Shown piece by piece: positions 26,411 to 36,344 of a stretch of 64,000 nucleotides of DNA. A program made the translations under genes and the position numbers. This stretch comes from Buttiauxella sp049686335 (GTDB lineage: Bacteria; Pseudomonadota; Gammaproteobacteria; Enterobacterales; Enterobacteriaceae). How positions within the stretch are numbered: position 1 is the stretch's first letter; each line of letters begins with the position of its first letter. The stretch covers positions 310,001 through 374,000 of the forward strand of contig NZ_JBAVHX010000004.1 in the NCBI RefSeq assembly GCF_049686335.1. Direction: 5' to 3'. Below the pieces are notes generated by a model. That model was not told where the DNA came from. It made no database searches and worked only from the letters and a program-made list of their open reading frames with translations.

Positions 26411-27265
26411 TTACTTGCTGGTGTCCAACGGTTCGAAGTTCTTGACCAGATCGTCAATTGCTTTGATTTGTTTGAGGAACGGTTCAAGTTTTGCCAGCGG
26501 CAATGCAGATGGACCATCGCAACGTGCGTTGTCTGGATCTGGGTGCGCTTCGATAAACAGACCCGCCAGGCCAGTCGCCATACCCGCACGCGCCAGTTCA
26601 GTCACCTGCGCACGACGGCCGCCAGAGGCAGAACCGAACGGGTCGCGGCATTGCAGCGCATGGGTCACGTCGAAAATGACTGGTGAGCCATTCGAAACTT
26701 GTTTCATCACGCTGAAGCCCAGCATGTCGACAACCAGGTTGTCGTAACCGAAGTTCGCGCCACGGTCACACAAGATAATCTGGTCGTTGCCACCTTCGTG
26801 GAATTTATCAACGATGTTACCCATCTGGCCAGGGCTTACGAACTGTGGTTTTTTGACGTTGATAACGGCGCCGGTTTTCGCCATCGCTTCTACCAGATCA
26901 GTCTGGCGTGCGAGGAAAGCAGGCAGCTGGATAACGTCAACAACATCGGCAACAGGTTGCGCCTGGCTTGCTTCATGAACATCAGTGATGATTTTCACAC
27001 CGAAGGTTTGCTTCAGTTCCTGGAAAATCTTCATCCCTTCTTCGAGACCTGGGCCACGATAGGAGTTGATGGATGAACGGTTGGCTTTATCGAATGACGC
27101 TTTGAACACGTATGGGATGCCCAATTTCTGGGTCACGGTGACGTAATGCTCACAAATACGCATCGCCAGGTCGCGTGATTCCAGCACGTTCATGCCGCCA
27201 AACAGAACAAACGGTAGGTCGTTTGCGACGTTGATATCACCAATACTAACCACTTTTTGTTTCAT
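26411..27265 (-). CDS. kdsA: KDO-8-phosphate synthase KdsA
   Basis: Cytoplasmic enzyme of 284 aa that condenses phosphoenolpyruvate with arabinose 5-phosphate for lipopolysaccharide core synthesis. It matches E. coli KdsA in length and in motifs such as FKASFDKANRSS, LPAFLARQTDL and FIEAHPDPDNARCDGP. It is last in the hemA-prfA-prmC-sirB2-sirB1-kdsA gene row, 56 bp after sirB1. Confidence 0.98.
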   Translation of the reverse strand: MKQKVVSIGDINVANDLPFVLFGGMNVLESRDLAMRICEHYVTVTQKLGIPYVFKASFDKANRSSINSYRGPGLEEGMKIFQELKQTFGVKIITDVHEASQAQPVADVVDVIQLPAFLARQTDLVEAMAKTGAVINVKKPQFVSPGQMGNIVDKFHEGGNDQIILCDRGANFGYDNLVVDMLGFSVMKQVSNGSPVIFDVTHALQCRDPFGSASGGRRAQVTELARAGMATGLAGLFIEAHPDPDNARCDGPSALPLAKLEPFLKQIKAIDDLVKNFEPLDTSK

Positions 27266-27321
27266 ATTTTCGCCTTGTCAGAGGTAACACGCGTTACCTG
27301 TTATTCTTTCAAAAATCAGTT

Positions 27322-28131
27322 TTAGTGCAGAGTGATCTGTTTTTGCGAAATCGAGTTAATTTGCGCTTTGATCATCTCGCTAATCGGGTCTTCCGGGCAC
27401 TGCTCAACAAAATAGCTGAGGTCGGTAAGTGCCACATGTTCACAATCGAGTTGCGCATAAATCAAACCGCGATCGCGGATTTCATACGGGTCTTCTGGAT
27501 TGAACTGCAGCAAGGCTTCACTCGTACGCAAAGCCAGCTCCATCTGACGTTCTTCCATCAGTGCAGATTTCAGAGTGTCGAGTAATTTACGCACCACTTC
27601 CGCGTTATCGGCTTCATCTAAATCTTCATCGAACAGTTCGGCGGTTGGCCCGACATTGCCTTTCAACCACACTTCCAGCGTGTGCTCATTGAGCGTATCG
27701 CCGTTAAACGGGTTGATAAGCCACATTTCGCCGTCCATCCAGTCGCCGCGTAAAATCAGCTGCGTCGGGAAAATCACCGGATTTAATGGGATATCAAGAC
27801 GCTCGGCAATCCACAAAAGGATGGCTCCCAACGACACCGCACTCCCCTGACGTTTGCTCAACACACTATCGAGCCACAATGCATCGGATAAACGGTAAAC
27901 ACCACTGGCGTCTTTGAAACCCCAGGTGCCGTAAAACAGTTCGACTAATTTTTCGAGTTGCACATCCTGATGGAGACCTTCACAGATCTCTTCACGCGCC
28001 AGGCTCGCCAGGCTTTCCAGTTGTGCACGTACTTCTTCTGCCGGGAAATCATCACGGATCAACTGCGAGACTAAAATCATGCCCTCGCACAACGGCGCCT
28101 GATTGAATTCGAAATCGGCTAACGACCTCAT
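27322..28131 (-). CDS. sirB1: SirB1/YchA, transglutaminase-like and TPR domain protein
   Basis: Cytoplasmic protein of 269 aa. It has an N-terminal SirB1 transglutaminase-like domain (about 35-165; GSAVSLGAILLWIAERL and LNPVIFPTQLILR) and C-terminal TPR-type helices (about 185-255). It is the same length as E. coli YchA. The name comes from a Salmonella regulatory screen; the biochemical role is not established. Its start lies three bases after the sirB2 stop. Confidence 0.92.
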   Translation of the reverse strand: MRSLADFEFNQAPLCEGMILVSQLIRDDFPAEEVRAQLESLASLAREEICEGLHQDVQLEKLVELFYGTWGFKDASGVYRLSDALWLDSVLSKRQGSAVSLGAILLWIAERLDIPLNPVIFPTQLILRGDWMDGEMWLINPFNGDTLNEHTLEVWLKGNVGPTAELFDEDLDEADNAEVVRKLLDTLKSALMEERQMELALRTSEALLQFNPEDPYEIRDRGLIYAQLDCEHVALTDLSYFVEQCPEDPISEMIKAQINSISQKQITLH

Positions 28132-28134
28132 GAC

Positions 28135-28524
28135 TTACCCCAATAATGGTATTTTTGTGGTGGCGAGTTTAATGATGATGTAGAGCACCACCAGGGCCAA
28201 CAGGAAGGCAGATAACCGAACCTGCTGACTGCGCGGGCGTTTGCCCAGCACGATAAACCCTAAAACGATATAGATAATAACGCCAAATAGCTTTTCAGTC
28301 AGCCATGCACCTTGCGGCGAGAAGGGATAGAAATGCGTAATCATCACCAGTGCCGCACCGCTGACCAGCAAAACAGTATCATTCACATGCGGCACAATGC
28401 GCACCCAGCGCTTGTTCGACATGGCTGAATCGCGGTATTGCCACCAGTAGCGTAAAACGAACAAACTCACGGAAATGAAGACCGTCAGAATATGCAAATG
28501 CTTGAGCGCGAAGTAAGTTGCCAT
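28135..28524 (-). CDS. sirB2: SirB2/YchQ inner-membrane protein
   Basis: Small integral membrane protein of 129 aa with four predicted helices (for example LKHLHILTVFISVSLFVLRYWW, FGVIIYIVLGFIVL and LSAFLLALVVLYIIIKL). It corresponds to E. coli YchQ, function unknown. It is 23 bases after prmC and followed at once by sirB1. Confidence 0.92.
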   Translation of the reverse strand: MATYFALKHLHILTVFISVSLFVLRYWWQYRDSAMSNKRWVRIVPHVNDTVLLVSGAALVMITHFYPFSPQGAWLTEKLFGVIIYIVLGFIVLGKRPRSQQVRLSAFLLALVVLYIIIKLATTKIPLLG

Positions 28525-28547
28525 TTTGTTTGCTCGGTTCCTTATCT

Positions 28548-29378
28548 TTAGAAATAGCGTCCTACTGTCAGACGGTCATTACCACCGTAATCCTGACAGC
28601 TTTGTATCTCGGTATATCCAGCAGCGGTAAACAAATCGCGAACGTGTGATGCCTGTTGCCAACCGTGCTCAAGCAGTAACCAACCACCAGATTCAAGGAA
28701 GTCGCACGCTGTTTCAACCAGGGTGCGTAAATCGGCCAAACCGTGGTTTTCCGCCACCAGCGCACTGCGGGGTTCAAAGCGAACATCACCTTGTGAAAGG
28801 TGCGGGTCTGCCTCATCGATATACGGTGGATTGCTGACGATTACCGAAAAACGTTGTGTATTGAGCACACCAAACCAGTTGCTTTGCAAGACCTCAACAT
28901 TGGTTATTCCGAGGCGCCTCGCATTATCGCGAGCAAGTTCAACCGCCTCAGGAATGAGATCAAGGGCAGTGACGTGACAATCAGGACGTTCGCTGGCGAT
29001 AGCCAGGGCAATCGCCCCGGTACCGGTGCCTAAATCCAGCACGGAACACGGGGTAGCAGGCATTCTTGCGAGGGCTTGTTCAACAAGGCATTCGGTATCA
29101 GGACGTGGGATAAGCGTCACCGGTGATACGCGCAATGGCAGCGACCAGAACTCGCGCTCACCGACCAGATGCGCAATCGGCTCGCCCTGCACCCGTCGCG
29201 CCAGTAAAACCGCCAACTGCTGCTGTTGATCAGGGGTCAGGACGGTTTCCCCGAAAGCCAGAATGAAGGTTCGAGCTTTCCCCGTGACAAAACCCAGCAG
29301 GATTTCCGCGTCGCGACGCGGACTTTCACTTTCCTGTAGCTGGGCGATGGCCTGCTGTAACCAGTGTTTAAAATCCAT
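28548..29378 (-). CDS. prmC: Release factor glutamine methyltransferase PrmC
   Basis: S-adenosylmethionine-dependent enzyme of 276 aa that methylates the Gln of the GGQ motif in release factors. The SAM motif VLDLGTGTGAIALAIA and the catalytic NPPYIDEAD are present. The start overlaps the prfA stop at base 29378, so it is translationally coupled to its own substrate protein. Confidence 0.97.
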   Translation of the reverse strand: MDFKHWLQQAIAQLQESESPRRDAEILLGFVTGKARTFILAFGETVLTPDQQQQLAVLLARRVQGEPIAHLVGEREFWSLPLRVSPVTLIPRPDTECLVEQALARMPATPCSVLDLGTGTGAIALAIASERPDCHVTALDLIPEAVELARDNARRLGITNVEVLQSNWFGVLNTQRFSVIVSNPPYIDEADPHLSQGDVRFEPRSALVAENHGLADLRTLVETACDFLESGGWLLLEHGWQQASHVRDLFTAAGYTEIQSCQDYGGNDRLTVGRYF

Positions 29379-30460
29379 TAATCCTGCTCAGACAGCGCCG
29401 CTAACTGGTCTGCCTGGAACTCCTGCACGATAGGTTCGATAAGCGCATCGAGTTTCCCTTCCATCACTTCATCCAGACGGTACAACGTCACGTTGATGCG
29501 GTGGTCGGTCACGCGGCCTTGCGGGAAGTTATAAGTACGGTTGCGATCTGAACGGTCGCCACTACCCAGCAGGTTGCGACGCGTTGAAGCCTCTTCCTGC
29601 TGGCGTTTTGCCATTTCAGCAGCGCGAATACGCGAGCCCAACACCGAAAGCGCTTTAGCTTTGTTTTTATGCTGGGAACGTTCGTCCTGACACTCCACCA
29701 CGATACCGGTCGGTAAATGGGTAATACGGATAGCAGAATCGGTGGTGTTAACGTGCTGACCGCCTGCGCCTGAGGAGCGGAAGGTATCGATACGCAAATC
29801 ACCCGGGTTGATATCTGGCAATTCTGCTTCAGGAATTTCCGGCATCACCGCAACGGTACAGGCGGAGGTATGAATACGACCCTGCGATTCTGTCGCAGGG
29901 ACACGCTGCACGCGATGGCCGCCGGATTCAAACTTAAGACGACCGTAAACACCTTCGCCACTGATTTTGGCGATGACTTCTTTATAGCCGCCATGTTCGC
30001 CGTCGTTGGCGCTCAGTATTTCAACTTTCCAGCGACGGGCTTCCGCGTAACGGCTGTACATACGGAACAGGTCACCCGCAAAAATAGCCGCTTCATCACC
30101 CCCTGTACCGGCACGTACTTCAACAAACGCGTTGCGTTCATCGTCAGGATCTTTTGGCAGCAACAAGACTTGAAGTTGTTGTTCTAATTCTTCGCCGTCG
30201 CTTTTCGCCTGGTTTAATTCTTCTTGCGCCATTTCGCGCATTTCCGGGTCATCGAGCATGCTTTGTGCGGTTTCAATATCTTCCTGCACCTGACGCCATT
30301 TCAGAAAGCAGCTGGAAACGTCACTTAACTGGGCATATTCACGTGACAATGCACGGAAACGATCCTGGTCGGCAATTGTGGCAGCATCCCCAAGCAGAGC
30401 CTGAACTTCTTCATGGCGCTCTTGCAGAGCTTCTAGTTTGGCAACGATAGAAGACTTCAT
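29378..30460 (-). CDS. prfA: Peptide chain release factor 1
   Basis: RF1 of 360 aa, recognising UAA and UAG. The peptidyl-transferase motif GGQ is in FRSSGAGGQHVNTTD, and the conserved DKIR-like helices and the anticodon-mimic region (KFESGGHRVQRVPATES) are intact. It lies 35 bp after hemA and overlaps prmC by one base. Confidence 0.98.
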   Translation of the reverse strand: MKSSIVAKLEALQERHEEVQALLGDAATIADQDRFRALSREYAQLSDVSSCFLKWRQVQEDIETAQSMLDDPEMREMAQEELNQAKSDGEELEQQLQVLLLPKDPDDERNAFVEVRAGTGGDEAAIFAGDLFRMYSRYAEARRWKVEILSANDGEHGGYKEVIAKISGEGVYGRLKFESGGHRVQRVPATESQGRIHTSACTVAVMPEIPEAELPDINPGDLRIDTFRSSGAGGQHVNTTDSAIRITHLPTGIVVECQDERSQHKNKAKALSVLGSRIRAAEMAKRQQEEASTRRNLLGSGDRSDRNRTYNFPQGRVTDHRINVTLYRLDEVMEGKLDALIEPIVQEFQADQLAALSEQD

Positions 30461-30495
30461 GGGCGGTGGTTCACCTTGTAATAAGAGTTTATTTG

Positions 30496-31752
30496 CTAGT
30501 CCAGCCCGAGGCTGTTACGCAGAATCTGCAGGCGTTCGTCATCCCCGTCACGGGCAGCCTGCTGAAGAGATTTGGTTGGAGCGTGGATCAGGCGATTGGT
30601 TAATTTCCATGCCAGATCCTGAAGAACGGTTTCGGCATTCGCACCTTGCTGGAGCGCGGCGATAGCTCTAGCAGCCAAATCGTCACGCACTTGCTCAGCC
30701 TGGCTGCGGTATTCACGGATGGTTTCTGTTGCGCTTTGCGCACGCAACCAGGCCATGAATTCACTGCATTCCTGCGCGACAATGGTTTCTGCTTCAACGG
30801 CGGCGGCTTTGCGCTGCGCCATGTTGCTTTGAATAATCGCCTGAAGGTCATCGACGCTATACAAATAGGCGTTGGCCAGTTTACCCACTTCGGGTTCGAC
30901 ATCGCGCGGAACGGCAATGTCCACCAGCAACAAAGGCTGATTGCGACGGGCTTTCAACGCACGTTCTACCATGCCCTTACCGATGATTGGCAATGGGCTT
31001 GCAGTCGAGCTGATAATAATGTCGGCTTCCTGCAGGCGCGAATCGATGTCGCTAAGGCTTATCACTTCGGCACCGACTTCATCAGCCAGTACCTGAGCAC
31101 GTTCACGTGTGCGGTTAGCGATAATCATTTTCTGAACGTTGTGTTCACGTAAATGGCGTGCCGCAAGCTCAATAGTTTCACCTGCACCGACCAGTAACAC
31201 CGTCACGGTCGATAAAGATTCAAAGATTTGTCGTGCCAGCGTACAGGCCGCAAACGCCACGGAAACGGCGCTGGCACCGATTTCGGTTTCAGTTCTGACG
31301 CGCTTCGCCACAGAGAAAGATTTCTGGAACATGCGCTCCAGTTCGCTGGAAAGCGAGTGCCCTTTCTGAGAGTCAGCAAAAGCTTTTTTGACCTGTCCGA
31401 GGATTTGTGGCTCGCCGAGCACCAGCGAATCAAGCCCGCTTGCAACACGCATTAAATGCGTGACTGCCTCGTTGTCGTGATGCCAGTAAAGGCTTTTACG
31501 CACTTCCTCTTCATTGAGGTTGTGGTAATTACACAGCCAGCGTACGAGCTTCTCGTGCAGGTTTTCTTGTTCTTCAACACTCAGATACAACTCTGTACGG
31601 TTGCACGTAGACAACACGACTCCGCCCTGCACCATCGGCTGTTCGAGCAGGCTGTTCAACGCAAGGTCGAGCGTGTCCGGCGAAAACGTTACACGTTCTC
31701 GCAGCGAGACTGGAGCTGTTTTGTGGTTGATGCCTAGCGCTAAAAGGGTCAT
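30496..31752 (-). CDS. hemA: Glutamyl-tRNA reductase HemA
   Basis: First enzyme of the C5 haem pathway, 418 aa, reducing glutamyl-tRNA to glutamate-1-semialdehyde. The catalytic Cys50 is in LSTCNRTELYL. The NADPH-binding segment LLVGAGETIELAARHL and the C-terminal dimerisation helices are present. The start MTLLALGINHKTAP at 31752 equals E. coli; 17 upstream codons that are open lie in the promoter. The N-terminus (TLLAL) is the known proteolysis control region. It is divergent from lolB. Confidence 0.97.
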   Translation of the reverse strand: MTLLALGINHKTAPVSLRERVTFSPDTLDLALNSLLEQPMVQGGVVLSTCNRTELYLSVEEQENLHEKLVRWLCNYHNLNEEEVRKSLYWHHDNEAVTHLMRVASGLDSLVLGEPQILGQVKKAFADSQKGHSLSSELERMFQKSFSVAKRVRTETEIGASAVSVAFAACTLARQIFESLSTVTVLLVGAGETIELAARHLREHNVQKMIIANRTRERAQVLADEVGAEVISLSDIDSRLQEADIIISSTASPLPIIGKGMVERALKARRNQPLLLVDIAVPRDVEPEVGKLANAYLYSVDDLQAIIQSNMAQRKAAAVEAETIVAQECSEFMAWLRAQSATETIREYRSQAEQVRDDLAARAIAALQQGANAETVLQDLAWKLTNRLIHAPTKSLQQAARDGDDERLQILRNSLGLD

Positions 31753-31956
31753 TGAGCGGTCTGAGTAATACCGATGTTGATAAGGATTAACTCGGCGCAT
31801 CATACAGGATGCGGGCAGTCAATAAAAGAGAGCCACCCCTTGTGGGGTATCAGCGCAATTAATGATTTAAGACAACTTGACCGTAGACGACCTGGCTTAC
31901 CACCGCTAGCATAAACAGTTAACAACTAAAACGAATGAGAAGGATCTGCCGCCGCT

Positions 31957-32580
31957 ATGATTATGACGAAAGCCCGTCTGCTGCGCCTCGCGCCCCTGGC
32001 AAGCCTTGTTTTGGCTGCGTGTTCTGTCCATCAACCGAGCGGTCCTGGCAAAAGTCCTGACTCACCGCAGTGGTTACAACACCAGCAACAAGTGCAAAAA
32101 ATCACCCAATATCAGACGCGTGGAGCTTTTGCCTATCTTTCTGATAGCCAAAAAGTCTATGCGCGTTATAACTGGCAACAAACCTCGCCAGAGCGTTATC
32201 GCTTATTGCTGACTAACCCATTAGGTAGCACCGAGCTTGAGCTTAATGCGCAGCCAGGTGTTGTCCAGCTGACTGACCGCAACGGTAAAAAATACGTCGC
32301 CGATAATGCCGAAGAGATGATTGGCCGTCTGACGGGAATGCCTATTCCAATCAATAGCCTGCGTCAATGGATTCTCGGCCTGCCTGGCGAAGCCACTGAC
32401 TATAAAATTGATGCCAAATATCGTCTGAGCGAAGTCAACTACACGCAAGACGGTAAAACCTGGAAAGTGGTTTACAGTGATTATGACGACAGCGTGCAAC
32501 CTGCACTGCCGTCAAACATGGAACTGCGCGAAGGCTCACAACGTATAAAGCTCAAAATGGATAGCTGGACGGTTAAATAA
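31957..32580 (+). CDS. lolB: Outer-membrane lipoprotein LolB
   Basis: Lipoprotein of 207 aa that accepts lipoproteins from LolA and inserts them in the outer membrane. The signal peptide ends in the lipobox LAAC (Cys22), and the next residue, Ser, favours outer-membrane sorting. The protein follows E. coli LolB (YQTRGAFAYLSD, LLLTNPLGSTELELN). ATG 31957 is used; an ATG two codons later is possible. It overlaps ispE by one base (TAATG). Confidence 0.95.
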   Translation: MIMTKARLLRLAPLASLVLAACSVHQPSGPGKSPDSPQWLQHQQQVQKITQYQTRGAFAYLSDSQKVYARYNWQQTSPERYRLLLTNPLGSTELELNAQPGVVQLTDRNGKKYVADNAEEMIGRLTGMPIPINSLRQWILGLPGEATDYKIDAKYRLSEVNYTQDGKTWKVVYSDYDDSVQPALPSNMELREGSQRIKLKMDSWTVK

Positions 32581-33449
32581 TGAGAAAACGTTGGCCGTCA
32601 CCGGCAAAATTGAACTTATTTTTGTACATCACGGGTCGTCGTGAAGACGGCTACCATAATTTACAAACTTTATTTCAGTTCCTCGATTATGGTGACACCC
32701 TCATCATTGAGCCGCGAAACGATGGCCAAATTCGTTTATCAACCCCTGTTGAAGGGGTGCCGGATGAAGAAAATTTAATTGTCCGGGCTGCCCGTTTATT
32801 GCAAGACACCGCCCTGCTGATGGGTTCTCTGCCGCAAGGTGCGGGAGCCGACATCAGCATTGAAAAACGCTTACCGATGGGTGGCGGTTTAGGGGGGGGG
32901 TCTTCAAACGCGGCGACGGCACTGGTGGCGCTAAACCACCTGTGGAACACCGGCCTGACTGAAGATCAACTGGCGGCATTGGGTATTACCCTTGGTGCCG
33001 ACGTTCCCGTATTTGTCCGTGGATTTGCCGCATTTGCCGAGGGCGTCGGCGAGCAGCTTACTCCGGTCTCTCCACCCGAAAAGTGGTACCTGGTTGCCCA
33101 TCCGGGAGTCAGTATTCCCACCCCGGTGATTTTTAAAGATCCTGAGCTACCACGAAATACCCCGGTTAGATCAATTGACACGTTATTAAACTGTGAATTT
33201 GGTAATGATTGTGAGGTTATCGCAAGAAAACGTTTTCGTAAGGTTGATGACCTGCTTTCCTGGCTGTTAGAATACGCGCCGTCGCGCCTGACCGGCACCG
33301 GCGCTTGTGTGTTTGCTGAATTTGACACCGAGAACGCTGCCCGCCAGGTGCTTGAGCAAGCCCCGGAATGGCTGCATGGGTTTGTTGCGCGAGGCGTTAA
33401 TGTCTCCCCGCTGCATCAGGCCATATCCGGGCAAGCTGAGTATTGGTGA
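32580..33449 (+). CDS. ispE: 4-diphosphocytidyl-2-C-methyl-D-erythritol kinase IspE
   Basis: GHMP-family kinase of 289 aa in the methylerythritol phosphate isoprenoid pathway. The ATP-binding glycine motif LPMGGGLGGGSSNAA and the N-terminal SPAKLNLFLYI are present. The TAATG overlap couples it to lolB. A run of nine G residues in the ATP-loop codons (32890-32899) is a place where slippage would inactivate the gene, but the frame here is intact. Confidence 0.97.
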   Translation: MRKRWPSPAKLNLFLYITGRREDGYHNLQTLFQFLDYGDTLIIEPRNDGQIRLSTPVEGVPDEENLIVRAARLLQDTALLMGSLPQGAGADISIEKRLPMGGGLGGGSSNAATALVALNHLWNTGLTEDQLAALGITLGADVPVFVRGFAAFAEGVGEQLTPVSPPEKWYLVAHPGVSIPTPVIFKDPELPRNTPVRSIDTLLNCEFGNDCEVIARKRFRKVDDLLSWLLEYAPSRLTGTGACVFAEFDTENAARQVLEQAPEWLHGFVARGVNVSPLHQAISGQAEYW

Positions 33450-33571
33450 CAACGTCACCTTGTTTCAGACGTTGCATCAAGCTCTTTATACACCGCCTGG
33501 ATGGCGCTACCCCGCCCGTATAAGCTGCGGTAGTACCATCCGCCACTGGACGCATGCCTGAGGTTTTTCTC

Positions 33572-34519
33572 GTGCCTGATATGAAGCTTTTTGCTGGTAA
33601 CGCCACCCCGGAACTAGCACAACGTATTGCCAACCGCCTGTACACCTCCCTTGGTGACGCCGCCGTCGGTCGTTTTAGCGACGGAGAAGTAAGCGTACAA
33701 ATCAACGAAAATGTACGCGGTGGTGATATTTTCATCATCCAGTCCACCTGTGCACCCACCAATGACAACCTTATGGAACTGGTTGTTATGGTCGACGCCC
33801 TGCGCCGTGCTTCTGCAGGTCGTATCACCGCTGTTATCCCTTACTTTGGTTATGCTCGTCAGGATCGCCGTGTGCGTTCTGCCCGTGTGCCAATCACCGC
33901 GAAAGTGGTTGCTGACTTCCTCTCAAGTGTTGGGGTTGACCGTGTTCTCACCGTGGACTTGCACGCAGAACAGATTCAGGGCTTCTTCGATGTTCCTGTA
34001 GATAACGTCTTCGGTAGCCCAATCCTGCTGGAAGATATGCTGCAAATCGGCCTGGAAAATCCAATCGTGGTTTCTCCAGATATCGGTGGCGTTGTGCGTG
34101 CTCGTGCTATCGCAAAACTGCTCAACGATACCGACATGGCTATCATCGACAAACGTCGTCCTCGCGCTAACGTTTCCCAGGTTATGCATATCATCGGTGA
34201 TGTTTCTGGCCGTGACTGCGTACTGGTAGACGATATGATCGATACCGGCGGTACTCTGTGTAAAGCAGCTGAAGCGTTGAAAGAACGTGGCGCTAAACGT
34301 GTGTTTGCTTACGCAACTCACCCGATTTTCTCTGGCAATGCGGTTCACAACCTGCGTAACTCCGTTATCGACGAAGTTATCGTATGTGACACCATCCCAC
34401 TGTCTGATGAAATCAAAGCGCTGCCAAACGTCCGCACCCTGACTCTGTCCGGTATGCTGGCTGAAGCAATTCGCCGTATCAGTAATGAAGAATCAATCTC
34501 TGCGATGTTCGAGCACTAA
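33572..34519 (+). CDS. prs: Ribose-phosphate pyrophosphokinase Prs
   Basis: Makes PRPP from ribose 5-phosphate and ATP; 315 aa, as in E. coli. The binding motif DLHAEQIQGFFD and the PRPP loop VLVDDMIDTGGTL are intact. GTG at 33572 gives the known N-terminus (PDMKLFAGNA) with GAGG eight bases upstream; the ATG six codons earlier is rejected. A 122-bp leader separates it from ispE. Confidence 0.98.
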   Translation: MPDMKLFAGNATPELAQRIANRLYTSLGDAAVGRFSDGEVSVQINENVRGGDIFIIQSTCAPTNDNLMELVVMVDALRRASAGRITAVIPYFGYARQDRRVRSARVPITAKVVADFLSSVGVDRVLTVDLHAEQIQGFFDVPVDNVFGSPILLEDMLQIGLENPIVVSPDIGGVVRARAIAKLLNDTDMAIIDKRRPRANVSQVMHIIGDVSGRDCVLVDDMIDTGGTLCKAAEALKERGAKRVFAYATHPIFSGNAVHNLRNSVIDEVIVCDTIPLSDEIKALPNVRTLTLSGMLAEAIRRISNEESISAMFEH

Positions 34520-34532
34520 TCGAACTCGTATT

Positions 34533-34560
34533 AAAAAACCCGCTGCGGCGGGTTTTTTCT
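34533..34560 (+). terminator. Terminator after prs
   Basis: AAAAAACCCGC, TGCG loop, then GCGGGTTTTTT: a GC-rich stem with flanking A and T runs, 13 bases past the prs stop. Confidence 0.93.
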
Positions 34561-34612
34561 TTTCTATCACCTGCCATTTATGACAGATGATGCGCTCACG
34601 GATGGAATCAAA

Positions 34613-36286
34613 GTGAAAAACGTATCTTCTTCAATTTTACCTTTTCGCGCTCTGGTAGATGCTTGTTGGCGTGAGAAATATACCGTTTCCCGTTTTAGTC
34701 GCGACGTTATTGCCGGGATAACCGTTGGGATTATTGCCATCCCGTTGGCGATGGCGTTGGCTATCGGCAGCGGCGTCGCACCACAGTATGGCCTGTATAC
34801 CTCGGCCATCGCCGGGATTGTGATTGCTTTAAGCGGAGGCTCGCGCTTTAGCGTTTCCGGGCCGACCGCCGCCTTTGTTGTCATTCTCTATCCGGTGGCG
34901 CAGCAATTTGGCCTCGCCGGTTTACTTATCGCCACCTTAATGTCCGGTGTGTTTCTTATCCTGTTCGGGCTGGCCCGCTTTGGCCGGCTCATTGAGTACA
35001 TTCCCCTTTCGGTGACGCTCGGTTTTACCTCCGGGATTGGGATTACTATCGCCACCATGCAGGTGAAAGATTTCTTTGGCCTGACCCTGACGCACGTCCC
35101 TGAACATTACCTGAATAAAGTGGCGGCGCTGGCGATGGCGATGCCAACCCTTAATTTCGGCGATGCGGCAATTGGCGTGGTGACACTCGGCGTGCTGATC
35201 CTCTGGCCGCGCCTGGGCATACGTTTACCGGGCCATTTACCTGCGCTGTTAGCCGGTTGCGCGGTAATGGCGATAGTCTCAGCGACCGGCGCTGATGTAG
35301 CCACCATTGGCTCACGCTTCCACTATGTGCTCGCCGATGGCACGCAAGGCAACGGTATTCCGCAGTTGTTACCGCAACTGATGCTGCCGTGGAACATCCC
35401 CGATTCAAACTTTACCCTAAGTTGGGATTCCCTGAGTGCCCTGCTACCCGCGGCATTTTCGATGGCGATGCTTGGCGCTATTGAATCGCTATTGTGCGCC
35501 GTGGTGCTGGATGGGATGACCGGCACCAAACATAACGCCAACAGTGAACTGATTGGCCAGGGGTTGGGCAATATTATTGCGCCGTTCTTCGGTGGGATTA
35601 CCGCCACCGCCGCGATTGCCCGTTCAGCCGCCAACGTGCGCGCGGGTGCAACCTCCCCGATTGCCGCAGTTATTCATGCGCTGCTGGTGATTATGGCGTT
35701 ATTGGTGCTGGCACCGTTGCTCTCATGGCTGCCGCTTTCCGCAATGGCCGCCCTGCTACTGATGGTGGCATGGAATATGAGTGAAGCGCATAAAGTGCTG
35801 AACCTGCTGCGCCATGCACCGAAAGACGACATCATCGTGATGCTTATCTGTATGTCGTTGACGGTGTTGTTCGATATGGTCATCGCCATCAGCGTGGGGA
35901 TTGTCCTGGCGTCACTGCTGTTTATGCGCCGTATTGCGCGTATGACGCGACTGGCACCGGTAAACGTCACGACGCCTGAAGGGGTACTGGCATTGCGCGT
36001 CACCGGCCCGCTGTTTTTTGCCGCGGCAGAAGGATTATTTAACGATCTCGCCCAGCGTGTTGAACAAAACCATCTGATTATTTTGCAATGGGATGCGGTA
36101 CCGGTGCTTGATGCCGGTGGTCTTGATGCGTTTCAACGGTTCGTGGAAAAACTGCCTGAGGGCTGCGAATTGCGGGTGACAAACCTTGAGTTCCAGCCGT
36201 TGAAGACACTTGCGCGAGCGGGGGTAAAACCTATTGCAGGCCGTCTTGCTTTCTTCCCGGATATTCACGCTGCTCTGGCTGAGTAA
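34613..36286 (+). CDS. dauA: C4-dicarboxylate (succinate) transporter DauA, SulP family
   Basis: Inner-membrane SulP/SLC26 transporter of 557 aa, matching E. coli DauA (YchM), which takes up succinate aerobically at acid pH. The membrane domain spans about 25-420 (VGIIAIPLAMALAIGSGVAPQYGLY; ATAAIARSAANVRAGA), followed by a cytoplasmic STAS domain (about 430-550; ILQWDAVPVLDAGGLDAF). The GTG at 34613, with GGA upstream, aligns best with the E. coli start. An ATG at 34580 would add 11 residues but has no ribosome site. Confidence 0.93.
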   Translation: MKNVSSSILPFRALVDACWREKYTVSRFSRDVIAGITVGIIAIPLAMALAIGSGVAPQYGLYTSAIAGIVIALSGGSRFSVSGPTAAFVVILYPVAQQFGLAGLLIATLMSGVFLILFGLARFGRLIEYIPLSVTLGFTSGIGITIATMQVKDFFGLTLTHVPEHYLNKVAALAMAMPTLNFGDAAIGVVTLGVLILWPRLGIRLPGHLPALLAGCAVMAIVSATGADVATIGSRFHYVLADGTQGNGIPQLLPQLMLPWNIPDSNFTLSWDSLSALLPAAFSMAMLGAIESLLCAVVLDGMTGTKHNANSELIGQGLGNIIAPFFGGITATAAIARSAANVRAGATSPIAAVIHALLVIMALLVLAPLLSWLPLSAMAALLLMVAWNMSEAHKVLNLLRHAPKDDIIVMLICMSLTVLFDMVIAISVGIVLASLLFMRRIARMTRLAPVNVTTPEGVLALRVTGPLFFAAAEGLFNDLAQRVEQNHLIILQWDAVPVLDAGGLDAFQRFVEKLPEGCELRVTNLEFQPLKTLARAGVKPIAGRLAFFPDIHAALAE

Positions 36287-36300
36287 AATCTGGCACAAAA

Positions 36301-36328
36301 AAAACGGTTCTGGATAAGAACCGTTTTT
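36301..36328 (+). terminator. Terminator between dauA and ychH
   Basis: AAAACGGTTC, TGGATAA loop, GAACCGTTTTT, preceded by further A residues. The symmetrical A and T runs make it suitable for both converging genes (dauA and ychH). Confidence 0.9.
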
Positions 36329-36344
36329 CGTTTAATCCCCGGGA